A stretch of DNA of 64,000 bases from Pseudoalteromonas rubra (GTDB taxonomy: Bacteria; Pseudomonadota; Gammaproteobacteria; Enterobacterales; Alteromonadaceae), in the NCBI RefSeq assembly GCF_001482385.1, contig NZ_CP013612.1:62001-126000 (forward strand), written 5' to 3'. This document shows positions 9,753 through 19,460 of this stretch, one piece after another (position 1 is the first letter of the stretch; each line of letters starts with the position of its first letter). Below the pieces are notes generated by a model. It worked only from the letters and a program-made list of their open reading frames with translations, ran no database searches and was not told the DNA's origin. Made by a program: the position numbers and the translations under genes.

Positions 9753-10496
9753 TTGAGCCAAATACCAATGATAACCTCAACGCTCAAACAGCTGTTGAAA
9801 CAACATAAGCTGACCTATAAGGAGGTCGCTAACGCACTGGATATGAGCGAGGCCAATGTTAAGCGGGTCTTTGCCAGTGAACAGTTTAGTTTGCAGCGTC
9901 TTGAGCAGATCTGTGATCTGATGCAGTTGTCTTTGGCAGATCTGTTTGCGTTGGGAGAGCAAAAGCAGTCTCTGATCAGCCAGCTTACCCAGGCTCAGGA
10001 GCAGGAGTTGATGGAGATTCCGAAACTGTTTTTGGTGGCTGTGTGCGTGCGTGATGGTTGGCAATTTGAAGACATTATCTCTCACTATCAAATTGATGAT
10101 CTGGAGTGCATTCGTTTACTGGCACGATTAGATAGCCTGAACATGATCCAGTTGCTCCCCAATAATCGCTATAAATCTCTGGTAGCGCAAGACTTTCGCT
10201 GGATCCCCGGAGGCCCGCTCGAGCGCTTTATCGAACAGCAGGTACTGACCAGGTTTTTACAGGGCGACTTCAACCGAGAAGACAGCTTTCGATTTTATTT
10301 ACGCGGTAGTTATAGCGATGCGACTATCAGTCTGGTGAGACGCAGACTGGAGCTGTTGACTAAAGAGGTTGCTCAGCTGAATCAGCAAGATGCTCGCCTG
10401 CCTTTGGATAAACGTCAGAGTGTGGGGTTGTTTTTAGCAATGCGGCCATGGCAGTTAGGTTTGTTTAATGATCTCAGGCGCGAAGAGGCGAAATAG
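9753..10496 (+). CDS. XRE-family helix-turn-helix regulator
   Basis: A 247-residue cytoplasmic DNA-binding protein. The N-terminal 70 residues form a lambda-repressor-like domain with a recognisable helix-turn-helix (about 22-45) in which a Ser-Glu-Ala-Asn-Val-Lys helix would contact DNA. The remaining 170 residues are helical with no recognised ligand domain. The TTG at 9753 is chosen because AGGAA lies about nine bases upstream, whereas the ATG at 9768 has no ribosome site. The gene is divergent from the DUF2145 operon, so control of that operon is plausible but unproven. Confidence 0.8.
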   Translation: MSQIPMITSTLKQLLKQHKLTYKEVANALDMSEANVKRVFASEQFSLQRLEQICDLMQLSLADLFALGEQKQSLISQLTQAQEQELMEIPKLFLVAVCVRDGWQFEDIISHYQIDDLECIRLLARLDSLNMIQLLPNNRYKSLVAQDFRWIPGGPLERFIEQQVLTRFLQGDFNREDSFRFYLRGSYSDATISLVRRRLELLTKEVAQLNQQDARLPLDKRQSVGLFLAMRPWQLGLFNDLRREEAK

Positions 10497-10607
10497 CGTT
10501 ATAGCGCAAGGTTCAAAAAACTCCCGACTGTGATTTATTTTACGTATTAAAATGGGTACACTGAGACGATGATTTGTGCGATGAAGTGACGTTAGTCCGA
10601 AGCTCTG

Positions 10608-11264
10608 ATGATCGATATTACTCTGTTACCTCTGTTTTTTACTACTATTTTCTTTTTGGTTATCAGCCCGGGCCCGGACCTGTTGCTGTTATCCAGTTAC
10701 TCCGCTACAAAGGGGTTCCGTGCCGGTGCCTTTATCGCACTGGGTATTTTACTGGCAGGTTTGGTACAGACGGCGTTAGTGGCCTTTGGCCTTGGTCAGG
10801 TGATGCAGACAATGCCGCTGGTTGCACTCATTGTCAAACTCATTGGTGCGGCCTATCTGGCCTACCTGGGCGTCAAGATGCTTCTTCACTGGTACAAACA
10901 CCGTCGCATTACCCCCTCAGGAACCGAAACCGCTCCCACTGAGAGTGGTTTAAACGGTGTCGAGCTGATCAAGCGAGGATGTTTTAACAACTTACTTAAC
11001 CCCAAAGCACTGTTGTTTTTTAGCTTGTTCTTACCTCAATTCACCACAGCAGAGCATGGCCTGACCGCGCAGTTAGTTGTACTTGGGCTGATGTTAAGTC
11101 TGTTTGCGTTTGGCATTAATCTGTTGTTCGCTGCTGCTTTCAGTAATCTGGCGAAAACTATCGCAACAAGAGCCAAAGGGATAAAGCGCTGGGTTGTGCA
11201 TCTCGACGGTGTACTGGGGACCTTGTTTATTGCGTTATCAGCGCGCCTGGCACTGAGCAAGTGA
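10608..11264 (+). CDS. LysE/RhtB-family amino acid exporter
   Basis: A 218-residue inner membrane protein with about six helices. The N-terminal ISPGPD motif and the following Gly-rich helix (GFRAGAFIALGI) are diagnostic of the LysE/RhtB translocators, which export amino acids and related small molecules using proton or ion exchange. A Lys-Pro-Lys-Ala-type loop near residue 130 (LNPKALLFF) is also family-typical. The substrate cannot be predicted from the sequence. The gene stands alone, 111 bases after the XRE gene. Confidence 0.88.
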   Translation: MIDITLLPLFFTTIFFLVISPGPDLLLLSSYSATKGFRAGAFIALGILLAGLVQTALVAFGLGQVMQTMPLVALIVKLIGAAYLAYLGVKMLLHWYKHRRITPSGTETAPTESGLNGVELIKRGCFNNLLNPKALLFFSLFLPQFTTAEHGLTAQLVVLGLMLSLFAFGINLLFAAAFSNLAKTIATRAKGIKRWVVHLDGVLGTLFIALSARLALSK

Positions 11265-11545
11265 AGTTTCATTATATGGTAATAAGCAATAATTAACATT
11301 GCGCTGAGCACTGACAGTTCTAACTTTTGTATTTATTTCATAGGTTTGAATAATTTATTTTTAGAATTTGCAGGTGGGAATATTTTATGTTTTGGGCTTG
11401 GCTGAGTGAATTTAATTGTAAATGATACGATATGATTGATTAATTTTTTCTAATTATTTAGTATTGCACGCGTTTGGCTCCAAAGGTAGAACAATAAATA
11501 AACAATAAAGCATTGCCACCGAACAATGCGACTTGATGGACCTGT

Positions 11546-12589
11546 ATGGAATTTGATACAACACTAACTCGCTCCGCGCACTATCTGAAGCAGGCGCTTC
11601 CTATTATGATCCGCTATCGGATCCCGCTGACACCACTGAATTATTCAATTTTCTATTGCTATGTTGTGGGCTCACAACCAGAGCTGAATGTGGAGTTGGA
11701 TCAGATTATTGCCCGTTATCAGGGTTGTCCGCCTCATCTTGCCAGAGAGTTATTTGATAAGTACCTGTCTCAGCATGATTTGGCCTTGTTCCATGAAATT
11801 TCTCATTCTTTTCAGGGCGCGATAGATCAGGTCCAGAATGGTATCTGTGAAACCCTGGAATCTTCCCAGGACTTCTCTGCGTTTCTTTCCGAGTGTCACT
11901 ATGGTCTGCACAACCTTAAAAAACGCGGTGCGGAACAAGACCCGAGTGCTTATGATGAAGTATTGGAATATGTGTCCAGGTTGACCCGCGAAGCAGTTGC
12001 AATGCAACAGAATGCGCTGGGCTTTCAGAATAAACTGGAAGTGGCTTACGATGAAATTAAGCTACTTAAAGAGGCGCTGTTTGCGTCTCAACGAGAGGCC
12101 AACACAGATAAGCTGACGGGATTGTTGAACCGGGGCAAGTTCGATGAAGATATTGTCAGTTTCTGCACACACCCGCTGAGTAAGCAAAAGGTGTTGATAT
12201 TTGTTGATATTGACCACTTCAAACGATTTAACGACGATTTTGGCCACCAAAAAGGCGATGACATTCTGCGCAAGGTGGCAGAAAAGCTGTCACACCATGC
12301 ACAAGGTCGTGGCGATGCTTACCGCTATGGTGGCGAAGAGTTTTGCCTTACTTTATCAATCAGTAGTGTTAGCGAAGCGGTTAGCTTTGCCAATATGGTT
12401 CGTCATGACATTCGAAAGCTGTCGGTGAAGGATAAAAAAACTGGTGAACCTATTCGGCAGATCACGGCGAGCTTTGGTATTGCACTACACAAAGAAGGTG
12501 CACCCTGGCAAAGCCTGATTGAACTGGCAGACAGGGCGCTCTATCTGGCCAAATCACACGGACGAGATCGGGTCGAAGTCGCCGGCTAA
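11546..12589 (+). CDS. Diguanylate cyclase (GGDEF) with uncharacterised N-terminal domain
   Basis: A 347-residue cytoplasmic protein. Residues 1 to about 170 form a helical domain without membrane segments, then a coiled coil leads into a GGDEF domain. The active site is GGEEF at residues 262-266, which is competent for c-di-GMP synthesis. The metal/substrate Asp lies in the FVDIDHFKRFND motif. Where a product-inhibition I-site (RxxD) would be expected, the sequence reads R-G-D, so feedback inhibition is probably weak or absent. No neighbouring gene suggests the input. The ribosome site is weak. Confidence 0.88.
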   Translation: MEFDTTLTRSAHYLKQALPIMIRYRIPLTPLNYSIFYCYVVGSQPELNVELDQIIARYQGCPPHLARELFDKYLSQHDLALFHEISHSFQGAIDQVQNGICETLESSQDFSAFLSECHYGLHNLKKRGAEQDPSAYDEVLEYVSRLTREAVAMQQNALGFQNKLEVAYDEIKLLKEALFASQREANTDKLTGLLNRGKFDEDIVSFCTHPLSKQKVLIFVDIDHFKRFNDDFGHQKGDDILRKVAEKLSHHAQGRGDAYRYGGEEFCLTLSISSVSEAVSFANMVRHDIRKLSVKDKKTGEPIRQITASFGIALHKEGAPWQSLIELADRALYLAKSHGRDRVEVAG

Positions 12590-12896
12590 CAGTCGGCGAA
12601 CGCTATGCTTGTATCTATTTTAGACGCACAGCACATCTTGAAATTTCCTCAAATACATTATTCTCCAAATTACAAACGTTAATAAAAGTTTAATTTATAT
12701 TCGTTTTGTGGTTGATTTTTGATCATATACTCATTAGCTTATTATTCGTTTTAACTAAAAGGTCAGACGTCAGATGAGTGATGCTTGTATGCAGTTGCGC
12801 TTTATGTAATTTTCGCGGTATGGCGTATTACCGGATAACCGAAATCTGAAGACTGGTCACTGAACACAATGATTTAATAGGATTTAAGAGGAAGCT
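12590..12896. other. Gene-free stretch
   Basis: About 307 AT-rich bases between the cyclase gene and the hydrolase gene. It must contain the hydrolase promoter, but I could not assign convincing promoter boxes, and no small gene with a ribosome site was found. AGAGGAAGCT just before 12897 is the hydrolase ribosome site. Confidence 0.6.
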
Positions 12897-13958
12897 ATGC
12901 AGCACAAAATCAAATACTTTCTACGTTTTTCCTGGCTTTTCTTGCTAGGTTCAGTCGCATTTAATTCGTTTGCAAGTGGTTATAAAGTCGTTCTTATCCA
13001 CGGCCTTCAGACCAGCCAGATCACTTCAGGCTATCCAATCGATGTAATTGGTGACGGGGAGTCTTACTGGGCAGAGTTTTGGGGCCAACATGCAGATGTA
13101 CGTATTGACTGGCCAGCGCTGGAGCGTATCGAAGGCAAGATAGCCAGCGACTATGTTTGGCCAAAGCTGAAGCAAATGTCGCAACAGGGAACTTGTCAGC
13201 CAGGTTGTATTCTGGTCACTCACTCTACGGGTGATCTGGTTGCGCGTTATCTGTTGGATAATCAGGCAAACTGGCTTGAGAACGCAGGCTTAGCACCGCT
13301 TAACATTGTTGCAACCTTTGATATTGCAGGTGCTGGCGGTGGCAGTGAATTGGCTGATTTGGCAGTGAGTGTTGCTCAGGGCACATCAGGTTTGAACCCT
13401 CTGCTTGAAGCCGCCATCAGAGCCTGGCTAGGGGGTTCTGTTGAGGGTCGCCTGGGTGTGTTGAATGACCTGAAAGTAAATAACGCCAGACAAATCGCCG
13501 CTCTGCCAGAAGCCAGAACACCAAGGTTGCGCTTTGTTGCTGATGGAACCTTGTTTCTGGGGGCGACTAAACTTTTCCTCAAAGGCACAGATGACAGTGT
13601 TGTCGCAACTCACTCTGCATGTGGTGCCAGCCGTGCAGACGATTTTGGTAGCTGTAGTGCAAGCGTTGCAACTAGCGGAAAGCTTGCGTCGCAAAGCGAT
13701 GCTGTTAGCGGGTTTATGCCATATCATTACCCTATGCTGATGAGTGATAACTATGACCACTTTTCTGTCATTAACGATCGGGCTGAAGGCAAAGTGACTG
13801 CCGCACAAGCGAGCCGCCAGTTAGTGGACGGTCGCACCATCAACTTCAACACCTACGAAGAAGAAACGGGTGCCTGGTTCTGGAAAAGTACTTATCGCTA
13901 TGTTGAAAACTCAGGAAATAACAGCCTGTCTCGTCTAATGCTTAACGCGATGCAATAA
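12897..13958 (+). CDS. Secreted alpha/beta hydrolase (lipase-like)
   Basis: A 353-residue exported protein with a signal peptide cleaved near residue 26 (F-A-S). The first beta strand ends in VVLIHGLQ, the oxyanion-type HG motif of lipases, and the nucleophile elbow is T-H-S-T-G with the Ser following the His. The Asp of the triad is probably in the late GTDDSVV segment, and the His in the C-terminal YDHFSV motif. Two Cys pairs could form disulfides. The overall plan resembles exported triacylglycerol-lipase/esterase enzymes; the substrate is unknown. A gene for a membrane-anchored protein starts 11 bases downstream and is probably co-transcribed. Confidence 0.8.
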   Translation: MQHKIKYFLRFSWLFLLGSVAFNSFASGYKVVLIHGLQTSQITSGYPIDVIGDGESYWAEFWGQHADVRIDWPALERIEGKIASDYVWPKLKQMSQQGTCQPGCILVTHSTGDLVARYLLDNQANWLENAGLAPLNIVATFDIAGAGGGSELADLAVSVAQGTSGLNPLLEAAIRAWLGGSVEGRLGVLNDLKVNNARQIAALPEARTPRLRFVADGTLFLGATKLFLKGTDDSVVATHSACGASRADDFGSCSASVATSGKLASQSDAVSGFMPYHYPMLMSDNYDHFSVINDRAEGKVTAAQASRQLVDGRTINFNTYEEETGAWFWKSTYRYVENSGNNSLSRLMLNAMQ

Positions 13959-13969
13959 GAGAGGTCAGG

Positions 13970-15019
13970 ATGAAGTCCCGAATGTTCATTATTCTGACGT
14001 TTTTGGCAATCGGGCTTGGTTATTGGTGGCTCAGCGGTGACGCTGAGCCCGTTCACCACGGCGCAGTTGCTAAGACACTGAATGCTGAGGTGGTTAACCA
14101 TCAGCCAGAACAAGCTATAAAAAACACACCTCAGGTAAAATCAGTACAACAGTCAGAGCGTCATATTCCGATAGAAATGACTGATGCCGCGAGCAAAGTT
14201 GCTCAGCTTTATGAGCAGCAGTTGCGTTATGCCCCGTACTCTCAGCCTTTATCACTGGCAGACACTGACAGGCTGACACCCAATCATTTTTATCCGGTGA
14301 CCATTCCGACACAGGATATTGAAGAGGTATTGACACTTAAAGTGAGTCAATATCGTTTTGTGTATCCAGAACCCATAGAATTAATGCTGACTGGCAGTGA
14401 TATTTATGGTGCCACTGTGATGGTAAGCGAGGTAGACAGTAATAAGGTGCTGATAACACAAAGCCTGCATGAGCAAGAAGGCGGTTATATTGCCAGTATA
14501 CCTGGTAAAAAAGATTTTCCCAGAGCATTGCAACTGACCGTACAAGCACATGTCAGAGGTGATGAGATCCCCTTAGTCGCACAGGTACAATATATGAAGC
14601 CCAGTGCTGAGCTGGTAAATCTAGAACAGTCTAGGGTACACGGCAGTGATCTGCTGATTGATGCCAGACTGAATGTGCAGGAAGCTGGGATTTATCGAGT
14701 CAGAGCAAATCTGTTTTTAGGCGATCAACCTTTGTCTCATGTGGTTGCCAGAAAACGCCTGAGTGAAGGTGTGCAGACATTGCCCATGAAGATCCATCAA
14801 AGTGTGTTGCCGAACCATGCATCAGGCCTGAAGCTAAAGACTTTCGTAGTAGAGCGGATGTCTGGCTCGCCGCAGGAAAAAGCACGTTTTGGCCGAAGTA
14901 AAGTCAGTGAGTTTGCACTGGATGAGGTCGATCTCTCGGATCTTCAAAGACAAGCTTACACACCTAGTGCACAAGAGCAGCAGAAACTGGCTTTTTTAAA
15001 GCGGCTGGGCAAGCAATAG
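13970..15019 (+). CDS. Membrane-anchored periplasmic protein, unknown family
   Basis: A 349-residue protein with an N-terminal hydrophobic segment (about residues 5-21) lacking an obvious cleavage site, so it is probably anchored in the inner membrane and faces the periplasm. After a low-complexity linker, a helical stretch (about 65-95) leads to beta-rich regions that look like one or two immunoglobulin-like folds. I do not recognise the family. AGAGGTCAGG precedes the ATG, and the gene is 11 bases after the lipase-like hydrolase, so a partner or chaperone role for that enzyme is plausible. It is not recognisably a Lif foldase. Confidence 0.6.
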   Translation: MKSRMFIILTFLAIGLGYWWLSGDAEPVHHGAVAKTLNAEVVNHQPEQAIKNTPQVKSVQQSERHIPIEMTDAASKVAQLYEQQLRYAPYSQPLSLADTDRLTPNHFYPVTIPTQDIEEVLTLKVSQYRFVYPEPIELMLTGSDIYGATVMVSEVDSNKVLITQSLHEQEGGYIASIPGKKDFPRALQLTVQAHVRGDEIPLVAQVQYMKPSAELVNLEQSRVHGSDLLIDARLNVQEAGIYRVRANLFLGDQPLSHVVARKRLSEGVQTLPMKIHQSVLPNHASGLKLKTFVVERMSGSPQEKARFGRSKVSEFALDEVDLSDLQRQAYTPSAQEQQKLAFLKRLGKQ

Positions 15020-15327
15020 CCATTACCTTAAGATTGATTAGGGCAAGCGGGGAGGCCTACACACCATCTTGAACTTTGCTTGAATTGGCTCCCCGGTATC
15101 GAACCAGGCATGCGCTTTGGGTAAAGGCGCGTGTTATTTAGCTCAATAGACGACGTTTGTTCGTTTTACACTGTGTTGACCAGAACACCTCACCTCGCTT
15201 CTCTTGATTCTCGCGTTGTTGTTCGTTACGTTGATTGTTCCTATTAGAGATCAAAACACTCATCTGGGTTCTCTCAAACACACATATTCAGTAGTTTTGG
15301 TTATGTTATAACGAATTAAGGGCGGAT
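15020..15327. other. Gene-free stretch
   Basis: About 308 bases with no supported gene. A 7-bp inverted repeat (CGGGGAG/CTCCCCG) spans part of it, and on the minus strand near 15100 there is a short segment resembling a tRNA T-arm, but no complete cloverleaf could be built. Confidence 0.5.
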
Positions 15328-15798
15328 ATGATCACAATTAAAAAGCTGAGACCTGCCGACATTGAAGCGGTTAAATCCATTCAGCTGGCCTCCGAGCAGG
15401 TTCGTTTTGCTGGCACGGCGCAAGAGTTTCTCGATGAGATCTGTGAGACCACACATCTCCATGTTATTTATTATCAGGACACTTTGGTTGGCTACTTTAA
15501 GCTGGATCTGGCGTATGCAGAAAAGTTTGCTTATTGCCCGACCGGCGCGCTTGGGATACGTGCGTTTGTGATTGGTCAGCAGTATCAGGGGAAAGGGCTG
15601 GGCAGTGCGGCAATGGTGGCTGTGTTAGGTTACCTGGTAGAACATTATCCACAATTTCGTTGGATATATCTGGGTGTTAACTGTCAAAATCCGGGGGCAT
15701 ATGCTTGTTATAAGAAAGCCGGGCTAACTGAATGTGAAGACAAATATGTGGGTGGTCCTGCTGGCCCTCAGCACATAATGTACAGTGAAATTAAGTGA
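15328..15798 (+). CDS. GNAT-family N-acetyltransferase
   Basis: A 156-residue cytoplasmic protein with the full GNAT layout. The acetyl-CoA pyrophosphate loop is QYQGKGLGSAAM (about residues 85-96), matching Q/R-x-x-G-x-G/A. The C-terminal N-P-G-A-Y-A-C-Y-K-K-A-G-L motif is the usual motif B. The acceptor is unknown. AAGGGCGG lies just before the ATG. It is a single-gene unit. Confidence 0.88.
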   Translation: MITIKKLRPADIEAVKSIQLASEQVRFAGTAQEFLDEICETTHLHVIYYQDTLVGYFKLDLAYAEKFAYCPTGALGIRAFVIGQQYQGKGLGSAAMVAVLGYLVEHYPQFRWIYLGVNCQNPGAYACYKKAGLTECEDKYVGGPAGPQHIMYSEIK

Positions 15799-16043
15799 AA
15801 CTAACCGATCATGAGAAAGTTGGGAGTGGAAAAATGCCAGTCAAAATCTTTGCTTTTTAATCACAGCGTCAGTGTTGCTGGCTCATGATGAATGAGCTAA
15901 TCTGACTCAGAATATCCAAGACAGTGAGCAGGCAGGTTACGGTTGTATTCATCTTACCTGGTAGTCATGGGGGTATTTGCTTTAGGTGTCTATACTTATT
16001 CTCATAATTGAGAGCTGACAGGCTCACCTGGGATATTATTTGT

Positions 16044-17072
16044 ATGGGTATCAAGTATGTGGTGGCAGTATTTAGCGCGCTGGCAATGGTATTTTTAACG
16101 CTTGCGTTGCAGTTTTATTTTATCAAAGACAATCGCCATCATCAGCCTGTTATTAATAACAGCGCAGACTTAGTCACTTATTCCAGCCAATGGGTAGATG
16201 CCGCCATTCAACCCTTGCCGCGTCTGGAACACTATGATGTTGGCTGGGTGCAGCTTGGCAAAGCTCTGTTTAAAAGCCCATTGCTTTCGGCGGACAACAC
16301 AACGTCCTGTGCTTCTTGTCATGACCTCTATAATGGCGGCGATGACGGTTTTCCCGTTTCTGTTGGTGTAAATCAGCAGCTGGGGAGTCGCAATGCCCCG
16401 AGTGTAATTAATGCGGTCTTTAACTTCAGGCAATTCTGGGATGGGCGCAGTCCCGATCTTACCAGTCAGTTGCCGTTACCCATTCATAACCCGTTAGAGA
16501 TGGCCAGCAACTGGCCGCAAGTGATAGGCAAACTCAATCAACAGCCGCACTTTGTTAACAGCTTCGAAGCCTTGTCCGAAGACGGGATCACGCCTGAAAA
16601 TATCACCAAGACCATAGTCGCCTTTCAGATGTCACTGGTATCCGAAAATACGCCCATTGACGCTTACCTGTTAGGTAATGAAAAGGCGTTAACTGCGCAA
16701 CAGCAGCGCGGATATCGAAAGTTTGTTGAACTGGGCTGTGTGACCTGCCATCAGGGGCGTAATATCGGAGGCAATATTTACCAGAAAATGGGTCGCCTGG
16801 ATCGTATGCCCAAAGCATTACTCAATGACGCCGGGCGGTATCAGATAACCCGTAACGAGCAAGACAAGTTTGTCTTTAAAGTGCCCAGTTTGCGGAACGT
16901 TGCACATACAGGACCGTATTTTCACAATGGTTCTGTGGTGCAATTGTCGGATGCGATCCGGATAATGGCGAGCGGGCAGCTAGGGTTAGAACTCAGTGAG
17001 GAGGATGTCTCTGATCTAGAAGCAGTGCTACATGCCTTTTCAGGCGAACTGCCGAGGTCATTGAAAGAATGA
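16044..17072 (+). CDS. Di-haem cytochrome c peroxidase (CcpA/MauG type)
   Basis: A 342-residue periplasmic enzyme anchored or exported by a hydrophobic N-terminal segment. Two c-type haem sites are present: CASCH (Cys89, Cys92, His93) and CVTCH (Cys232, Cys235, His236), the arrangement of bacterial di-haem peroxidases that reduce H2O2 with electrons from cytochromes. A PSLRN-H-x-GPYFHNG segment near the C-terminus is typical of the family. The ATG at 16044 is preferred over a TTG at 16008 because it begins directly at the hydrophobic segment. Its stop overlaps the start of the next gene (ATGA), so the peroxidase and the histidine kinase are translationally coupled. Confidence 0.88.
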   Translation: MGIKYVVAVFSALAMVFLTLALQFYFIKDNRHHQPVINNSADLVTYSSQWVDAAIQPLPRLEHYDVGWVQLGKALFKSPLLSADNTTSCASCHDLYNGGDDGFPVSVGVNQQLGSRNAPSVINAVFNFRQFWDGRSPDLTSQLPLPIHNPLEMASNWPQVIGKLNQQPHFVNSFEALSEDGITPENITKTIVAFQMSLVSENTPIDAYLLGNEKALTAQQQRGYRKFVELGCVTCHQGRNIGGNIYQKMGRLDRMPKALLNDAGRYQITRNEQDKFVFKVPSLRNVAHTGPYFHNGSVVQLSDAIRIMASGQLGLELSEEDVSDLEAVLHAFSGELPRSLKE

Positions 17073-19417
17073 AATACCTTATTGAAGGAGCAATACTTGG
17101 ATTGATTTGGTGGGTTGGCGCGCAAGCCATCACGCAATATCATCAGCTACAAGATACTCAGGTTGCTATGGCGCTGAAAGCGCGACTTAACAGGGCGACA
17201 ACAGAATTATCGCTCGAAACCTTATCTGCAATGGATAGCAATATTTATCACTTTGACAGGCATGCACAAAAGCAGCTGGAATTCGAAAGTGCATACAATG
17301 AACTGCTCACCCGGGACTTGTTGAGCGACGAAATGAGCCTCGCTGTCACGCACTTTCATGATGCTGTTGACACATACATGCAGCTGGCTTCAATGCTCAA
17401 AACGTCCTACCGTTACATTGCAAAGCAGGAGCTGGAAAAAGAGGCTTACTCAGCGCAAGCCCAGTTAGCCGTCAGTAAAAGCGCTGCCCTGGTGTCTAAT
17501 TTGCAGGTAACCAATTCACATACTGTTGTTGAAGTGGTGCGTGAGCAGCTAATGCGCTCCATGGCATCACTCGAACAGTTTGAACAAGAAAGCCGTAGTT
17601 TCAGGGTAATGCGTTTACACATAGATTTTATACTCGAGAATGCATTGCCCGCTTCAAATCTGCTGGTACCGATACAAAACAGTACGCTATCAACGGCCAT
17701 TTTGAAAAAAACGCAGCACCTTAGCGAACAGGTCGACACTGTTTACTGGCAGATGACAAGGTCGATCCTCTTCCTGCTTGCGCTGGTATCTCTTCTTATT
17801 ATTATCGTGTTGCTGCGGTTGATGAGCGATCTGAAGCGAGCCAATGCGCAGGCGAATCAGGCTGCCGAAACCAAGTCTTTGTTTTTATCCAATATGTCAC
17901 ATGAGATAAGAACGCCCATGAATGGGATCATGGGTCTGACTGATATCCTGCTGGCTACAGAGCTCACCTCAGTACAAAGAAATTACCTTGAGAAAGTGCG
18001 CTTTTCGGCAAATGCATTGACGACCATCATCTACGATATTCTCGACTTTTCAAAAATTGAATCTAAGAAGCTTAATATCGAACAAACGTCTTTTCAGTTT
18101 GAGGAGTTGATCGATAACTTGAGATCTCTGATCACGCCCATTGCCAATACCAAAGGGGTCAAGCTTATTTTCGATATTGACCCTTTGCTCAGTGACTGGT
18201 ACCTCGGCGATCCCGTTCGGATCAATCAGATTATGCTAAATTTCACGTCTAATGCAGCGAAGTTCACGGAATCCGGTTCGATTACGCTTGCTGTGCATCG
18301 GGAGGCTAAAACCGAGTCGAGTGACTGGGTGGAGATTTCAGTGAGCGATACGGGGATAGGGATAGAGCAGGATAAAGTTGAGCAGCTGTTCGAGCGTTTC
18401 ACACAGGCTGAAGCATCTACAACTCGTCGCTACGGTGGTACCGGACTGGGACTGACAATTTGTAAATTACTGACAGAGCTAATGGAGGGTAATATCGCGG
18501 TGGTTAGTGAAGTCGGGCAGGGTTCTACGTTTAGCGTTCGTTTACCTCTGGAAACTGTCAGTAAGGCATCATTAACTGAGCAGGAAATTTCGACTGCCAG
18601 TATTGCAGGCAAAATATTAATTGTAGAAGATGACCCAATTTACATGGAGGTCAGTGATAACATTGCCTCGTAAGTGGGGCTGAGCGTGTCGCGTGCGCAA
18701 AACGGACGGCAAGCTGAGGCTGCGTTATCAGAGAATACTTTTGACATACTACTACTTGATTGGATATTGCCCGATTGTGAAGCCAATGAGTTGTTAGAGA
18801 GACTAGAAACCTTAGCGGTGTTACCTGCAAAAGTTGTCATTTACACGGCGCACACAGAGCAAAGTATTGCGACAAAAGTGAACTACCCGATACTCTATAA
18901 GCCACTACTAAAAAAAGACCTGATCAGCATTTTTGTTAAAGATACGCCCAGCCAAACTGCTGCAAAGAATAACCCAGAACAATCAGACGAGGCAGAAGAA
19001 CCTGCCTGTGCAGCAGGTGAGTTTCGGGTGCTACTCGTTGAAGACAATGAGATTAATCGCATTGTGGCGACCAAGTTATTAGATCGTTTTAACTTAGAGG
19101 TTGAGATTGCAGAAAACGGTCAACAGGCGATTGAGGCAATCAAGGCGTGCGATGGCGCATTTGACCTTGTCTTAATGGATATTCAAATGCCTGTGATGGA
19201 TGGTATGGAAGCTACCCGTATCCTTCGTGAAACCTATGATAAAGAGCGACTGACTATCATCGCATTGACTGCTAACGTCATGCAAAGCGAGGTAGATAAA
19301 TATCTGAGCATAGGCATGAATGCGCACCTCGGAAAGCCGTTTAAAACGGATGAGCTGGATAAGGTGCTGGAAAAGTACATTTTTAAGCGAGAGTGTTTAG
19401 CTAGTAAAGCTGAGTAG
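17069..19417 (+). pseudogene. Hybrid sensor histidine kinase, interrupted by in-frame TAA
   Basis: A membrane kinase with two helices (about residues 8-22 and 231-252) enclosing a helical periplasmic sensor. The HisKA site is His278 in SHEIRTP, followed by an intact ATPase domain ending in GGTGLGLTICK. The first receiver domain starts normally (VEDDP) but codon 535 (18671-18673) is TAA. The frame continues through the rest of that receiver, with its phospho-acceptor region LLLDW, into a second receiver ([16 protein letters not shown]) to 19417, about 781 residues in all. A Gln codon CAA is a likely ancestor of the stop. As written, the product is a 534-residue kinase without working receivers. 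It is coupled to the peroxidase gene upstream, suggesting redox or peroxide sensing. Confidence 0.85.
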
Positions 19418-19421
19418 TAAA

Positions 19422-19448
19422 GGTAGGTAGTCTGAAAGGCTGCCTACC
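19422..19448. terminator. Hairpin between convergent genes
   Basis: GGTAGGTAG (19422-19430) pairs with CTGCCTACC (19440-19448) with one wobble. It lies just after the kinase stop and just after the stop of the convergent small secreted protein gene. Confidence 0.55.
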
Positions 19449-19460
19449 CTGAAGTGCACT

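Noticed and set aside
13970-15019. Possible Lif-type lipase foldase
   Set aside because: The protein is largely beta-rich and lacks the helical repeats and characteristic foldase motif, although its position after a lipase-like gene invites the comparison.
15090-15130. Minus-strand segment resembling a tRNA T-arm (TTCGATA loop with a 5-bp stem)
   Set aside because: No matching acceptor, D-arm or anticodon arm could be assembled upstream, so it is not called as a tRNA or remnant.
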